This document shows positions 1 to 10,407 of a stretch of DNA of 64,000 bases, piece after piece. The notes beneath the pieces are model-generated. The model did not search any database, was not told the DNA's origin, and worked only from the letters and a program-made list of their open reading frames with translations. A program made the position numbers and the translations under genes. How positions within the stretch are numbered: the stretch's first letter is position 1; the number at the start of each line of letters is the position of its first letter. Source of the DNA: JANPLG01 sp964609085 (GTDB taxonomy: Bacteria; Armatimonadota; SYMT01). Location of the stretch: positions 11,458 through 75,457 of the forward strand of contig CAZSRZ010000008.1 of the NCBI GenBank assembly GCA_964609085.1. Direction: 5' to 3'.

Positions 1-1398
1 ATCAGCCAGGTCGAAGACGAACTCTTCCGGACGGACCGTGTGGTCAGCGATTACCGCGTTCGGCGACAGTCGGGCGGTTACTTGTGGGTCCGGGACGAGA
101 AGCGGCTGATCCGCGACGACAGCGGCAGCCCCGTCGAGGCCGTCGGCTCCTGGGTGGACATCACGAATCGAGTCCGGGCAGAAGAGGTCTTGCGCGAGAC
201 CAACGCTCGCCTGGAAGCGGCGCTGGACGAACTCCAACGGGCTCAATCAAAGATCGTAGAACAGGAGCGTCTCCGCGCTCTGGGAGAGATGGCGAGCGGC
301 ATCGCGCACGACTTCAACAATGCCCTGGCGCCGATTCTGGGATTCTCCGAGCTGCTGCTCGACCAGCCGGACCGGCTGGACGACCGCGAGCGGACGCTCA
401 AGTTCCTGAAAATGATGCACACCGCAGCGTCCGACGCCACCAGCGTGGTTCGTCGACTCCGCGAGTTCTACCGTCCACGAACAGCGACGGACGTGATGCA
501 GCCGGTGGACGTAAACGAGGTTCTCGCGCAGTCGCTGGAACTCAGCCGACCTCGCTGGAAGCCTCAAGCTGAGTCGCGCGGCGCGCCGGTCGAGGCAGAG
601 CTGTCGCCCGGTGAACTGCCGCGGGTGCTGGGAGACCCCGCACACTTGCGGGAGGCGGTCGTCAACCTCATCTTCAACGCCGTTGATGCGATGCCGAGTG
701 GAGGACGACTGGTGGTGCGCTCGTTCCAGGATGAGCAAGGATTGGCGGTGCTGGAGGTCCAGGACACCGGCGGCGGGATGACGGAGGAAGTGCGCCATCG
801 ATGCCTGCAGCCATTCTTCACCACCAAGGGTGAGAAGGGGACGGGCCTGGGCCTGCCCATGGTCTATGGCATTGTGCAGCGTCACTCGGGTACGCTTGAG
901 ATAGAGAGCGCACCCGGGCAGGGAGCTACGGTTCGCATTCGCCTCCCCGCCTTCTCTGGCCGGCAACCCGTAGTGGAGGGCCTGGGGCCCTCCAAAGCGC
1001 GATCAATGCTGCGCGTGCTTGTCGTTGATGACGAACGAAGTGTTCGGGAGGTAACCACCGTTCTGCTCGAGACCGACGGGCACGAGGTGGTCTCTGTGGC
1101 GGACGGTGACTCCGCGCTCCGGGCATGTCGAGACGCGAGGTTCGATGTTGTGATCACAGATCGGGCTATGCCGGGCATGAATGGAGATCGGCTTGCCCTG
1201 GCGTTGCGAGCCCTCTCGCCGGAGATGCCGATCATTATGCTGACAGGATTCGGCGATCTCATGGATGCAACCGACGAACTCCCGGGGGGGGTGAGCCTGA
1301 TCCTCGGCAAGCCACTCTCTCGGAACTCCCTCCGGAGCGGACTCCAGGCAGTCGCGCTGCTGCCCCGACAGAGTGCTCCCGTCACCAGTTCTTCATAG
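1..1398 (+). CDS. Hybrid sensor histidine kinase, 5' end outside window (PAS-HisKA-HATPase-REC)
   Basis: The frame is open from base 1, so the start lies upstream; 465 residues are visible. The first ~50 residues are the end of a PAS/PAC domain (GYLWVRDEKRLI, then GSWVDITNRVRAEE). A coiled linker leads into a HisKA box, GIAHDFNNALAPILG, whose His (visible residue ~103) is the expected autophosphorylation site. The ATPase domain has the N box (NLIFNAVDAMP), G1 (DTGGGM) and G2 (GTGLGL). A C-terminal receiver domain carries the VDDE acidic pair and the acceptor Asp in TDRAMPGMNG. The AHDFNN type of H box is typical of soluble NtrB-like hybrid kinases. It lies 9 bp ahead of a REC-HD-GYP regulator, a plausible phosphotransfer partner. 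The input signal cannot be told from the visible part. Confidence 0.9.
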   Translation: MSQVEDELFRTDRVVSDYRVRRQSGGYLWVRDEKRLIRDDSGSPVEAVGSWVDITNRVRAEEVLRETNARLEAALDELQRAQSKIVEQERLRALGEMASGIAHDFNNALAPILGFSELLLDQPDRLDDRERTLKFLKMMHTAASDATSVVRRLREFYRPRTATDVMQPVDVNEVLAQSLELSRPRWKPQAESRGAPVEAELSPGELPRVLGDPAHLREAVVNLIFNAVDAMPSGGRLVVRSFQDEQGLAVLEVQDTGGGMTEEVRHRCLQPFFTTKGEKGTGLGLPMVYGIVQRHSGTLEIESAPGQGATVRIRLPAFSGRQPVVEGLGPSKARSMLRVLVVDDERSVREVTTVLLETDGHEVVSVADGDSALRACRDARFDVVITDRAMPGMNGDRLALALRALSPEMPIIMLTGFGDLMDATDELPGGVSLILGKPLSRNSLRSGLQAVALLPRQSAPVTSSS

Positions 1399-1407
1399 AT
1401 TCCTCAG

Positions 1408-2523
1408 ATGGCGGAACGAACGCCCGATCGGCTCATGCTCGTCGTCGTGATTGACGACAACGCCGGCAACGCGGCCCTCCTCAGCGTCCTCGTGGAGGAC
1501 ATGGAAGGATGCCGGGCCGTCGCGTTCTCTTCGGCGCAGGAAGCCCTCGAGTACTGCCGCGTCGAGAGTTGCGACCTCGTGCTGACGGACTACTCGATGC
1601 CTGGAATGAACGGCATCGAGTTCCTGCTGCAGTTCCGGAAGCTCCACGGCAATGCGACAACCCCCGTCGTGGTACTGACCGGGCTGCGCGATGATGACGT
1701 CTGCCACGCGGCACTCCAGGCGGGGGCGACTGATTTCCTGACCAAACCGGTCAATCGAACCGAATTCATGGCGCGCGTGAGGAACATGCTTGCGCTCCGC
1801 GAGCACGAGTTGGAACTCCAAAGTCGCGCGGAGTGGCTGGGTGAAGAGATCCGAAAGGCAACCGGCGACCTGCGTGACCGGGAGAAGGAGATCATCGACC
1901 GACTTTGTCGGGCGGCGGAACACCGCGATTCCGACACCGGGCTGCATGTGTCGCGCGTGGCGAAGTATGCGCGCTTGATCGCGGAGTCATTGGGGCTCTC
2001 CGACCACGACGCCGATGCCATTTTCCGCGCGGCGCCAATGCACGATCTGGGGAAGGTGAGCGTACCGGACAGGATCCTGTTGAAGGAAGGGACCCTCACA
2101 GAAGATGAGCAAGCCGCCATGCGAACTCACACCTGGGCCGGCTATGAAATCCTGAGCGGTAGCACGATCCCTCTCCTGCAGATGTCCGCTGAGATTGCTC
2201 TCTGCCACCACGAGCACTACGACGGCAATGGGTATCCTCGCGGGCTGGCAGGCGAACAGATTCCGCTTCCCGCCCGGATCGTAGCTGTCGCCGACGTCTT
2301 TGATGCGCTGTTGTCGGACCGCCCCTATCGAGTGGGCTGGGAGATCGGCTCCGCCGTGGACCATCTCCTCCGCGGCTCCGGCACACAGTTCGACCCGCGC
2401 TGTGTCCAGGCATTCCTCTCAGTGCTGCCCGCGATCCGTGCCTCCCTGGAGGCTGCACCCCGGGATGACGACGCACTATCCGCCAGTGCCGGGTCACTGC
2501 CCCGCCCGACAACCTCACTGTGA
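1408..2523 (+). CDS. Two-component response regulator with HD-GYP output domain
   Basis: 371 residues. Residues ~10-130 form a receiver domain (VIDDN acidic pocket, acceptor Asp in LTDYSMPGMNG, Lys in LTKPVN). After a short helical linker, ~160-345 is an HD-GYP domain, with HDLGK as the metal-binding HD pair and HHEHYDGNGYPRGL as the GYP signature, followed by ADVFDALLSDRPY. HD-GYP proteins hydrolyse cyclic di-GMP; the conserved residues I can see are intact, so phosphodiesterase activity is likely though unproven. The gene follows the hybrid kinase by 9 bp and is probably co-transcribed and phosphorylated by it. The ATG at 1408 has no strong ribosome binding site, which fits translational coupling. 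Confidence 0.9.
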   Translation: MAERTPDRLMLVVVIDDNAGNAALLSVLVEDMEGCRAVAFSSAQEALEYCRVESCDLVLTDYSMPGMNGIEFLLQFRKLHGNATTPVVVLTGLRDDDVCHAALQAGATDFLTKPVNRTEFMARVRNMLALREHELELQSRAEWLGEEIRKATGDLRDREKEIIDRLCRAAEHRDSDTGLHVSRVAKYARLIAESLGLSDHDADAIFRAAPMHDLGKVSVPDRILLKEGTLTEDEQAAMRTHTWAGYEILSGSTIPLLQMSAEIALCHHEHYDGNGYPRGLAGEQIPLPARIVAVADVFDALLSDRPYRVGWEIGSAVDHLLRGSGTQFDPRCVQAFLSVLPAIRASLEAAPRDDDALSASAGSLPRPTTSL

Positions 2524-2539
2524 TCCGAGTTCGACTGGA

Positions 2540-2596
2540 GCCGGGCGAGCCCGGCCCGTGGGAGTCGGGGGCGGTCAGGGGCACCGGAAGGTGCCC
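2540..2596 (+). other. Two GC-rich hairpins in the 1408-2523 / ThuA-like intergenic gap
   Basis: First hairpin: GCCGGG (2540-2545), CGAG loop, CCCGGC (2550-2555). Second: GGGCACC (2579-2585), GGAA tetraloop, GGTGCCC (2590-2596). Neither is followed by a T run, so they are not classical intrinsic terminators. They may stabilise the 3' end of the kinase/HD-GYP transcript or attenuate read-through into the next gene. Confidence 0.5.
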
Positions 2597-2645
2597 TCCG
2601 CCCGCTGTGTTGAACCAAGTACCTCTCAAGTCGGAGAACCAAAGC

Positions 2646-3563
2646 ATGAATCGTCGAGAGTGGCTGGCCGCAACGGCGGCCGTGGGCCTGGGGCTGGCTG
2701 GGTTGGAGCAGCGGTCGGCGATCGCCGCGGACAAGAAGCAGGTGCTGTTCTTCACCAAGTCATCCGGCTTCGAGCACCCCATGATCAAGGTCCCCGCGGG
2801 AGGCGGACCCTCTCCCGCCGAGAAGTTCCTGGAGGAGTGGGGAGCCGAGCATGGCTTCGAGGTCACCACGTCCAAGGACGGCACCCTCTTCAATCCTGGC
2901 AGCGTGGAGAAGTTCGACGCGTTTGTGTTCTACACAACCGGAGACCTGACGCAGCCGGGCACGGACAAGCAGCCCCCAATGACGCCGGCTGGCAAGCAGG
3001 CTTTCCTCGCAGCGATCCGGGGAGGCAAGGGCTTCGTCGGGATCCACAGTGCCACCGATACCTTCCACACCCAGCCGGACCCTCCGGATCGATCCAATCG
3101 CTACGTGAACCATGGCGCGGAGCGGGTCGACCCCTACGTAGCGATGATCGGCGGGGAGTTCATTCGGCACGGCAAGCAGCAGATGTCGCGGATGATCGCC
3201 GCGGACACCGCCTTCCCCGGCTGCGGCAAGTTGGGTAAGGGGTTCGAGATGCACGAAGAGTGGTACTCCCTCAAGGAGTTCCGGGATGACCTCCACGTGC
3301 TGCTGGTGCAGGAGACCGCCGGCATGGAAGGCAGCGACTACCAACGGCCTCCCTACCCTGCCACATGGGCCCGGATGCACGGCAAGGGACGGGTCTTCTA
3401 CACCAGCATGGGGCACCGGGATGACGTCTGGGCCAGTGAGACATTCCGATCCGTGTTTCTCGGCGGCCTCGCCTGGACGTTGCGGCGGGTGGAGGCGGAC
3501 GTGACCCCGAACATCCGGGCAGTCGCCCCGGGCCACGCGGAGTTGCCCCCCAGGCCTGCCTGA
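2646..3563 (+). CDS. ThuA-like domain protein with Tat-type signal
   Basis: 305 residues. The ATG at 2646 is preceded by GGAG at a spacing of 8 and begins MNRREWLAATAAVGLGLAG, a twin-arginine-like export signal. The mature part starts KKQVLFFTKSSGFEHP and contains FYTTGDL, GKGFVGIHSATDTF, and a C-terminal ARMHGKGRVFYTSMGHRDDVW. This is the ThuA/trehalose-utilisation fold, a glutamine-amidotransferase-like family common in Planctomycetota, Verrucomicrobiota and Armatimonadota beside sugar catabolism or DUF1501 genes. The biochemical reaction is not established for most members. It converges on the DUF1501 gene 63 bp downstream. Codons upstream in the same frame lack a ribosome binding site and would hide the signal peptide. 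Confidence 0.85.
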   Translation: MNRREWLAATAAVGLGLAGLEQRSAIAADKKQVLFFTKSSGFEHPMIKVPAGGGPSPAEKFLEEWGAEHGFEVTTSKDGTLFNPGSVEKFDAFVFYTTGDLTQPGTDKQPPMTPAGKQAFLAAIRGGKGFVGIHSATDTFHTQPDPPDRSNRYVNHGAERVDPYVAMIGGEFIRHGKQQMSRMIAADTAFPGCGKLGKGFEMHEEWYSLKEFRDDLHVLLVQETAGMEGSDYQRPPYPATWARMHGKGRVFYTSMGHRDDVWASETFRSVFLGGLAWTLRRVEADVTPNIRAVAPGHAELPPRPA

Positions 3564-3626
3564 CTGATGCGTCTGCTGGACAGACTTTGCGACGTATGGT
3601 TGCGCGCCCACGGTGCGCGGTAGCCG

Positions 3627-5049
<1,423 letters not shown>

Positions 5050-5060
<11 letters not shown>

Positions 5061-7533
5061 ACGCAAACTCATTGGTGCAGAGCAAGGTGTGACAGAGGAG
5101 CGACCACGCCCGGTCCTCTTCGCTCGGGCCACCGGGCTTGCCGAGTGCTCGCCGCTGCCCGAGCAGTCGGTGGGCCACCGCGCGCTCCCGATCTGCTGGG
5201 GCGCGGCCAAGACACAACTCGTAGGCCCGGTCGATCCGCGAGTCAACATCCGCAGAGGCGTTTCGGACAGAAGCGGCAATCTGATCCGCCGCAGCTAAGA
5301 CCAGCTCGGCGTTCATCATGAACAGCGCCTGGGCGGGCACGGTTGTGGATGTGCGATCACCCGACGGCACGGCTCCGTCTCCGAAGTCAAAGACCTCCAG
5401 GTAATCGTAAACGTGATTGCGAACCACCGGCAGATAGAGAGTTCGGCGCACGCTGTCGTAGCTCGTCCGGTCGGTGGATGTATGGTCGAACACGTACTCG
5501 CGGTTCTTGAGCGGTAGCGCGGGGCCACCCATCCGCAGATCGAGCCGGCCGGAGACGAAGAGCAGGCTGTCGCGAAGCGATTCGGCATCCAGGCGTTGAG
5601 GCGTCCAACGAGCCAGCAAGCGGTTTTCGGGATCCAGCCGATTCATCCGCTCATCCGTGCGGTCCGCCAACCCGAAGGCGCGTGACGAAAGGATGAGCCT
5701 GTGGAGGTCTTTGATGGACCATGGCTTGAACGCCCGACCATCCTCAAGCCTGTGGGGGACAGCGCCCACGAAGACACCCGCCAGCCAGTCGAGCAACTCC
5801 GGGTGGGAAGGCCGGTCGCCCTGAATGCCGAAGTTGTCCGGCGTGGCGACGATTCCCCGGCCGAAGTGCCAGCGCCATACGCGGTTCACGATCACCCGAC
5901 CCGTGAGCGGATGTTCCGGAGACGCGATCCATTGGGCCAGCTCATGGCGACCACTGCCCCTGGACGGGAGTGCCGGTTGACTTGCCCCGGCCAGAACCGT
6001 CGGGAACCGCCGCGGAACGCGCTCCCCCAACTCCAGGAAGCTCCCCCGGATGTGCACCTGCAGGTCCGTGGGCTCGCCTTCGGTCAGGCCCATCGCGCCC
6101 GGCAGCTCGGGGGCGGATTTCTCCATAGCCGCGACCTGATCCCGGATCTGCTTCAGGCGGGTTCGCCGCGCCTCCGGCAGGGAACTCTCGAAGTCGGTCG
6201 GCAGTGGTTTCCCGGGACCGATGACTCGCTGCAGCTCGGACCGGCCAGCGCGCAACTCCGCGGCCAGCTGCTCCTTGGCGCCTGCGAGCGCGGCTGCGTG
6301 CGCCGCCACGCGATCTCGGTCCGCCTGGGTGGCGATCGGGTGCTCAAACCACATGCGCGGCTTGGTCATGATCGTCATGAAGCGGCTGCTCTTGAGGATC
6401 CCCGCGAGGCCGTAATAGTCCCTGGTCGTGATCGGGTCGAATTTGTGGTCGTGGCACCGGGCGCAACCGAAAGTCATACCCAGGGTGGCTCGCCCCAACG
6501 AGTCCAACTGCTCATCGATCGCGTCCATCTCCATCCTGCGGCTGTCGACCTCGGAGATGCACTTCGGGCCGATCGCCAGATAGCCTGTGGCGATGAGCCG
6601 ACGACGATTCAACGTGGCGTCTTCGGATGAGGGAAGCAGGTCGCCGGCGATCTGCTCGATGAGGAAATCCCGATACGGTAGGTCATCCTGGAATGCCTGG
6701 ACCACATAATCGCGGTAACGCCAGGCGTTACCATAGTGCACGTTCTCGTCCAGGCCGTTGGTGTCCGCATACCGCGCCACATCCAGCCAGTGCCGACCCC
6801 AGCGTTCGCCATAGCGCGGGCTGGCCAGGAGCCGCTCGACCACCTTGCTCCACGCTGTGGGCGAACGGTCGGCAAGGAAGGCGCGGGTCTCATCGCTACT
6901 CGGCGGCAGCCCGATCAGGTCGATGCTAACTCGACGCAGCAGAGTGCGGCGGTCGGCATCCCGGACCGGCTGCAGCCCTTTTGCTTCCTGTGCCTGCCGC
7001 AGGAATCGATCTATCGGCGTGCGGCACCACGCCACGTCACGCGGGGTTGGGATCGGGACTCGCCGGACCGCCTGAAACGCCCAGTGAGAGCGAGGATCAA
7101 CCGGTTTTGGATGAGCCGAGGGCCAGGGAGCGCCGGCACGAATCCACGCTGTGAATGCCTGGGTCTCCTCTTCGGAGAGCGGCTGCTGCGGCGGCATGGC
7201 TAGGCCTGGCCGCTGGCGCAGAACGGCCTGGAGCAGCAGGCTCTCATCGGGCTTGGTGGCGTGGAGCGCGGCTCCACGCTTGCCGCCGCGCTCCAACGCC
7301 GCGCGCGAATCGACACGCAGACCGCCTGCAGGTCGATTCCCTGCATGACAGCCGGCACAACGCAGGGCAAGGATGGGGCGGATTCGCGTCTCGAAGATCC
7401 GTTCCTGCTCAGAAGTCAGCGGCGGACGCACAGGAGCGGACGGCCCCGCCATAGCTGAGGAGCCCACCAGCCATGCGGCAATGAGCGCTGAACATGAGGC
7501 AGCCGCGAGGCGGCGAATCTGGACCCGTTTCAC
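5050..7533 (-). CDS. PSD1-type protein: cytochrome c-like + DUF1549 + DUF1553
   Basis: 827 residues from a GTG at 7533. There is a signal peptide (ALIAAWLVGSSAMAG), then a cytochrome c-like Planctomycete domain with a CAGCH haem-binding motif near residue 60. DUF1549 follows (YGERWGRHWLDVARYADTNG; a second CxxCH-type motif, GCARCHDHKFDPI, near residue 350). The C-terminal third is DUF1553 (RVIVNRVWRWHFGRGIV, GIQGDRPSHPELLDWLA, LDAESLRDSLLFVSG, VPAQALFMMN). These proteins are almost always paired with DUF1501, as here; a role in polysaccharide breakdown coupled to electron transfer has been suggested but is unproven. All domains are complete. Confidence 0.93.
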
Positions 7534-7586
7534 GATCTCTTAGTCACCGACGGACGGGGAAGGTGACAGCCGATTCACTCCGGAGA

Positions 7587-7772
7587 TCAGGCCCGCATCG
7601 CGCGCTTGATGACTCCCAGAACGAAGATCAACACGCCGACGAAGATGGCGAGCGTGATCAGACCGGCGAGCAGATTCAGCGCGCCGAACACCAGCCGAGT
7701 GACGAACCCCAGCAGAGAACCTGCCAGCAGCAGGGCGAGAATCCCCAGACCGATCGCGACAATCGGTTTCAT
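7587..7772 (-). CDS. Small two-helix membrane protein
   Basis: 61 residues: MKPIVAIGLGILALLLAG starts a hydrophobic helix, followed by a short polar turn (VTRLVFGALN) and a second helix (ITLAIFVGVLIFVLGVI) ending in KRAMRA. AGGAG sits 7 nt before the ATG at 7772, which supports this start over an in-frame ATG further upstream. The basic tail suggests a cytoplasmic C-terminus. I do not recognise a named family; many bacteria carry such small membrane proteins of unknown role. It lies in the same direction as the PSD1 gene, 53 bp upstream of its start. Confidence 0.7.
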   Translation of the reverse strand: MKPIVAIGLGILALLLAGSLLGFVTRLVFGALNLLAGLITLAIFVGVLIFVLGVIKRAMRA

Positions 7773-8053
7773 GTTCAGACTCCTCATCCGCATCATCTCC
7801 ACGGCACCGCCTCGGCGCCTTCGGACGGCGCATACTCCAGCCCTGGCCGCAGTTGAGGAACACCGGCCTGCGACACTGGTTACGCCCCGTTCCAGATACA
7901 TGAGTTGGGCCGCGCGGCTAAGGATAGTCGAATGGACCGCGTGGGTGAGCGAGCTCACACCGCAGTCCTGGTCTCGCGGGCTACTATCCTCGCCGACGAG
8001 TCGGGTCTCTCAAGAGTAGCGTCCGAATTCGGCCGCCGGAGGAGCAGGGCAAG

Positions 8054-8917
8054 ATGGAGCAAATGGCGTGGCGCAGCATGGACGACGCCACCCTCACAGA
8101 AGCGGCCACGCTGGGTGAGATGGACGCCTTTAACGAGTTGGTCCGTCGCTACCGGCCCGCCGTCACTGCGGTCGCGGCCCGGATCGTGGGTCCGGACGCA
8201 GCGGACGACGTCGCGCAGGACGCGCTGCTGCTCGCGTTCAAGGCTCTGCCGCAACTTGACGACCCGGAGCGGTTCGGCGCCTGGCTGCACGCGGTGGCCC
8301 GGCATCGAGCGTTGCGCTTCGCCCAGGCTCCGGCGCAACGGCTCAACACACCGGCCAATGAGACGGACCTGCTGATCCTGGAGCAGACTCCGTCGCTCGC
8401 CGGCAGGCCGGACGAGGAGGTGGAGCGGGATGAGAGTCGGCGCGAAGTCCGCGCCGCCGTCGCCCGACTTCCGGAGGATTTTCAACTCGTCATCTTTCTG
8501 CACTACTTCGAGGGAATGCCCGCTGCCAGAATCGGGGACTTCCTCGGCCTACCTCTCACCACGGTGAAATGGCGGCTATACCGGGGCCGGCGCCTGATGC
8601 AGGCGGACCTGGAACAGTCCGAGTCACCCCACACCAACTCCGCGGCGGGCGACCCCAGCCGCGGTGGAGCCCAAGACCATGACCGACACAACAGCACAAC
8701 CGGAGCGGACCGCCGCTCAGAAGGAAGAGATCCGTCGTCTCGGACGGATGCTGCGCGGCCTTGCGAAGACAGCGCGGGACGCCAGCTTCACCGGACAACT
8801 GGCCGGGGGCAAGGGGGTGGCAGTGCACCAGTACAACGCCATCCTCTCCCGGCTGCACGACATGGGGGTGGCACCCGCCGACCTCTTCACGCCTCTCTTG
8901 CAGGAAGCCTCGTTTGA
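8054..8917 (+). CDS. ECF-type RNA polymerase sigma factor with an anomalous out-of-frame tail
   Basis: 287 residues as read. Residues ~10-80 are sigma region 2 (MDAFNELVRRYRPAV, DAADDVAQDALLLAFKAL) and ~130-185 region 4 (ARLPEDFQLVIFLHYFEGM, then a helix-turn-helix ending LTTVKWRLYRGRRLM). A normal ECF factor would end near residue ~195. The remaining ~90 residues are Arg/Gly/His-rich and are simply another frame of the start of the next gene (overlap 8679-8917). Either the native stop was lost by an indel or the tail is real but unusual. The partner regulator is unclear: the next gene has neither a zinc anti-sigma motif nor a membrane helix. Confidence 0.8.
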   Translation: MEQMAWRSMDDATLTEAATLGEMDAFNELVRRYRPAVTAVAARIVGPDAADDVAQDALLLAFKALPQLDDPERFGAWLHAVARHRALRFAQAPAQRLNTPANETDLLILEQTPSLAGRPDEEVERDESRREVRAAVARLPEDFQLVIFLHYFEGMPAARIGDFLGLPLTTVKWRLYRGRRLMQADLEQSESPHTNSAAGDPSRGGAQDHDRHNSTTGADRRSEGRDPSSRTDAARPCEDSAGRQLHRTTGRGQGGGSAPVQRHPLPAARHGGGTRRPLHASLAGSLV

Positions 8918-9419
8918 CGAGGTCGGGGTCGCCGCAAGCCAACTCGTCTCCTTCCTGCGGGAGGAAGAGGACGAGAAGCGCTGGTGGGCAAACGGCGGCG
9001 TGGTCTCGGCGTCCCCCGGCCATCTGAAGATCGTCGGCTTCCCGGGAAGCATCAACGAACTCGGCGAGCTGCTTCGCGAGCACCTTCCCGACTTCTTGCG
9101 CGGGCGTGCGGGCGAAGATGCTCGCAAGGCAGCGGCGGAGGCGACTGAAGGTGACTCAGCGGGGGCTGCCGCCGAGGGGCTCGGCGACGCAGACATCGTC
9201 GGAGGAGTTGCGCGGGAGGAGCCCGCTCCGGAGACCCCCTCCACAACCGCTGCTCCGCCGACGGATACCAATGTGCGGCTCCGGGAGATCAGTCTCCGGC
9301 TGGACGAATTGTCGCGCGAAGTCCGCCGGCCGGGAGCCTCACCGATGGAGATGGCGTTGGCTGCGGAGGAGATGAGCAGGCTCGCCGCGGAGCAGGCAGT
9401 GCTGATCGGCGCGAGTTGA
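8679..9419 (+). CDS. Hypothetical protein co-transcribed with ECF sigma factor
   Basis: 246 residues from the ATG at 8679, with GGAG 9 nt upstream; a GTG at 8664 is possible. Residues 1-145 look folded and helical (AAQKEEIRRLGRMLRGLAK, YNAILSRLHDMGVAPADLF, ASQLVSFLREEEDEKRW). A GEDARKAAAEATEGD-type Ala/Glu/Pro-rich linker (~150-195) leads to a C-terminal helical hairpin (LREISLRLDELSREVRR). There is no signal peptide or membrane segment. I do not recognise the family. Position immediately after a sigma factor suggests a regulatory partner, but that is inference. Confidence 0.75.
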   Translation: MTDTTAQPERTAAQKEEIRRLGRMLRGLAKTARDASFTGQLAGGKGVAVHQYNAILSRLHDMGVAPADLFTPLLQEASFDEVGVAASQLVSFLREEEDEKRWWANGGVVSASPGHLKIVGFPGSINELGELLREHLPDFLRGRAGEDARKAAAEATEGDSAGAAAEGLGDADIVGGVAREEPAPETPSTTAAPPTDTNVRLREISLRLDELSREVRRPGASPMEMALAAEEMSRLAAEQAVLIGAS

Positions 9420-9463
9420 ATCGGCAGGGCCCCCGTCCAGGTTCCGGGACCGCCCCCCGGCTG

Positions 9464-9502
9464 AAAAAAGAGAGGCCAGGAGCGAACGCCCCTGGCCTCT
9501 CT
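9464..9502 (-). terminator. Rho-independent terminator of the PEP-CTERM gene
   Basis: A perfect 12-bp inverted repeat, AGAGAGGCCAGG (9469-9480) and CCTGGCCTCTCT (9491-9502), has a 10-nt loop. On the minus strand it is followed directly by a T6 run (complement of 9464-9469), so it terminates the minus-strand gene ending at 9528. The stem also lies 49 bp after the convergent plus-strand gene ending at 9419 and may serve both. Confidence 0.9.
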
Positions 9503-9527
9503 GATGCGTGGTGTTCGGACCAGCCGG

Positions 9528-10232
9528 TCAGGCCCGACGTTTGCGGCGCAAGCCCAGCGCGCCGATGAGCCCGGTCACCAGGAGCGCGGCGCTGGTCGGC
9601 TCGGGAACTGTGTCACCGACCTCCAGGGTGAACTCCCCGACGAAGTCCAGGTTGGCGTCGGGCGAGGTGACGAAAGGAGACACGCGATCCAGCGAGTGGA
9701 CGCCCGGGGCGGCCAGGTAGTACTTCGTCAGGGTGACGAAGCGCCCCCCGGAGGGAGTCACGAGTGCGCCGCTGCCAGCGACTGTGGTGCCGTCGAGACG
9801 GACGGTGCTGGGGCTGGAGTTGGCCGAGAAGCCGGGGATGGGGCCTCCGGTCCTCACGGGTGCCGTGACGGAGATGCCTGGGCCCACGCCGCCATCGAAG
9901 AAGAGATTCAACCCGGTGTGGGTCAGATCTTCATATCGGTTGGCGAAGATCACGAAGTTGTTCGCCCCGGTAGCCAGCGGCACGCTGATGCTCGCTCCCG
10001 CGCCGTCTCCAGAGTTGATGAAAGCCCCGGCGAGGCTGCTCGAAGCAACCACGTAGAGGTTCCAGAACCCGTCTCCGCCGCGAGTATTCCACCGCTGAAT
10101 CCCTGTGGCAGCCCCAGACGCGTTGGCGGAGAAAAGCATGCCCCCCGTAAGGGTTTGCGCGGACGCGCCCCGAGCTGGCAGAAGGCCAAGTGCGGCTATC
10201 GCCGAGATGAGAATTCGGGCCCAGTTTCGCAT
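9528..10232 (-). CDS. PEP-CTERM sorted secreted protein
   Basis: 234 residues from the ATG at 10232 (GAGGG upstream). It has an N-terminal signal peptide (ILISAIAALGLLPARGASAQ), a beta-rich mature domain rich in Gly/Ser/Thr, and a C-terminal sorting tag: VPEPTSAALLVTGLIGALG followed by LRRKRRA. The PEP motif, hydrophobic helix and basic tail are the hallmark of PEP-CTERM proteins, processed by exosortase and commonly linked to exopolysaccharide. No exosortase gene is in this window. The passenger domain has no recognisable catalytic motif, so a structural or matrix role is likely. An own terminator follows. Confidence 0.9.
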   Translation of the reverse strand: MRNWARILISAIAALGLLPARGASAQTLTGGMLFSANASGAATGIQRWNTRGGDGFWNLYVVASSSLAGAFINSGDGAGASISVPLATGANNFVIFANRYEDLTHTGLNLFFDGGVGPGISVTAPVRTGGPIPGFSANSSPSTVRLDGTTVAGSGALVTPSGGRFVTLTKYYLAAPGVHSLDRVSPFVTSPDANLDFVGEFTLEVGDTVPEPTSAALLVTGLIGALGLRRKRRA

Positions 10233-10407
10233 GGACAAATCCCTCTGCAGGCCATGGGTGGCGTCCAATAGTTTGCGACACACCCCGCCGGATGGAGTAT
10301 CGGCAGATCTCAGCAACACTTTAGGGCAGAATTGCCAGCGCTACCGAATGACAGTATACGACCCCGGACCCGGCGCATCAATCGAACCGGCAAAAAAGTC
10401 GGCGGCG

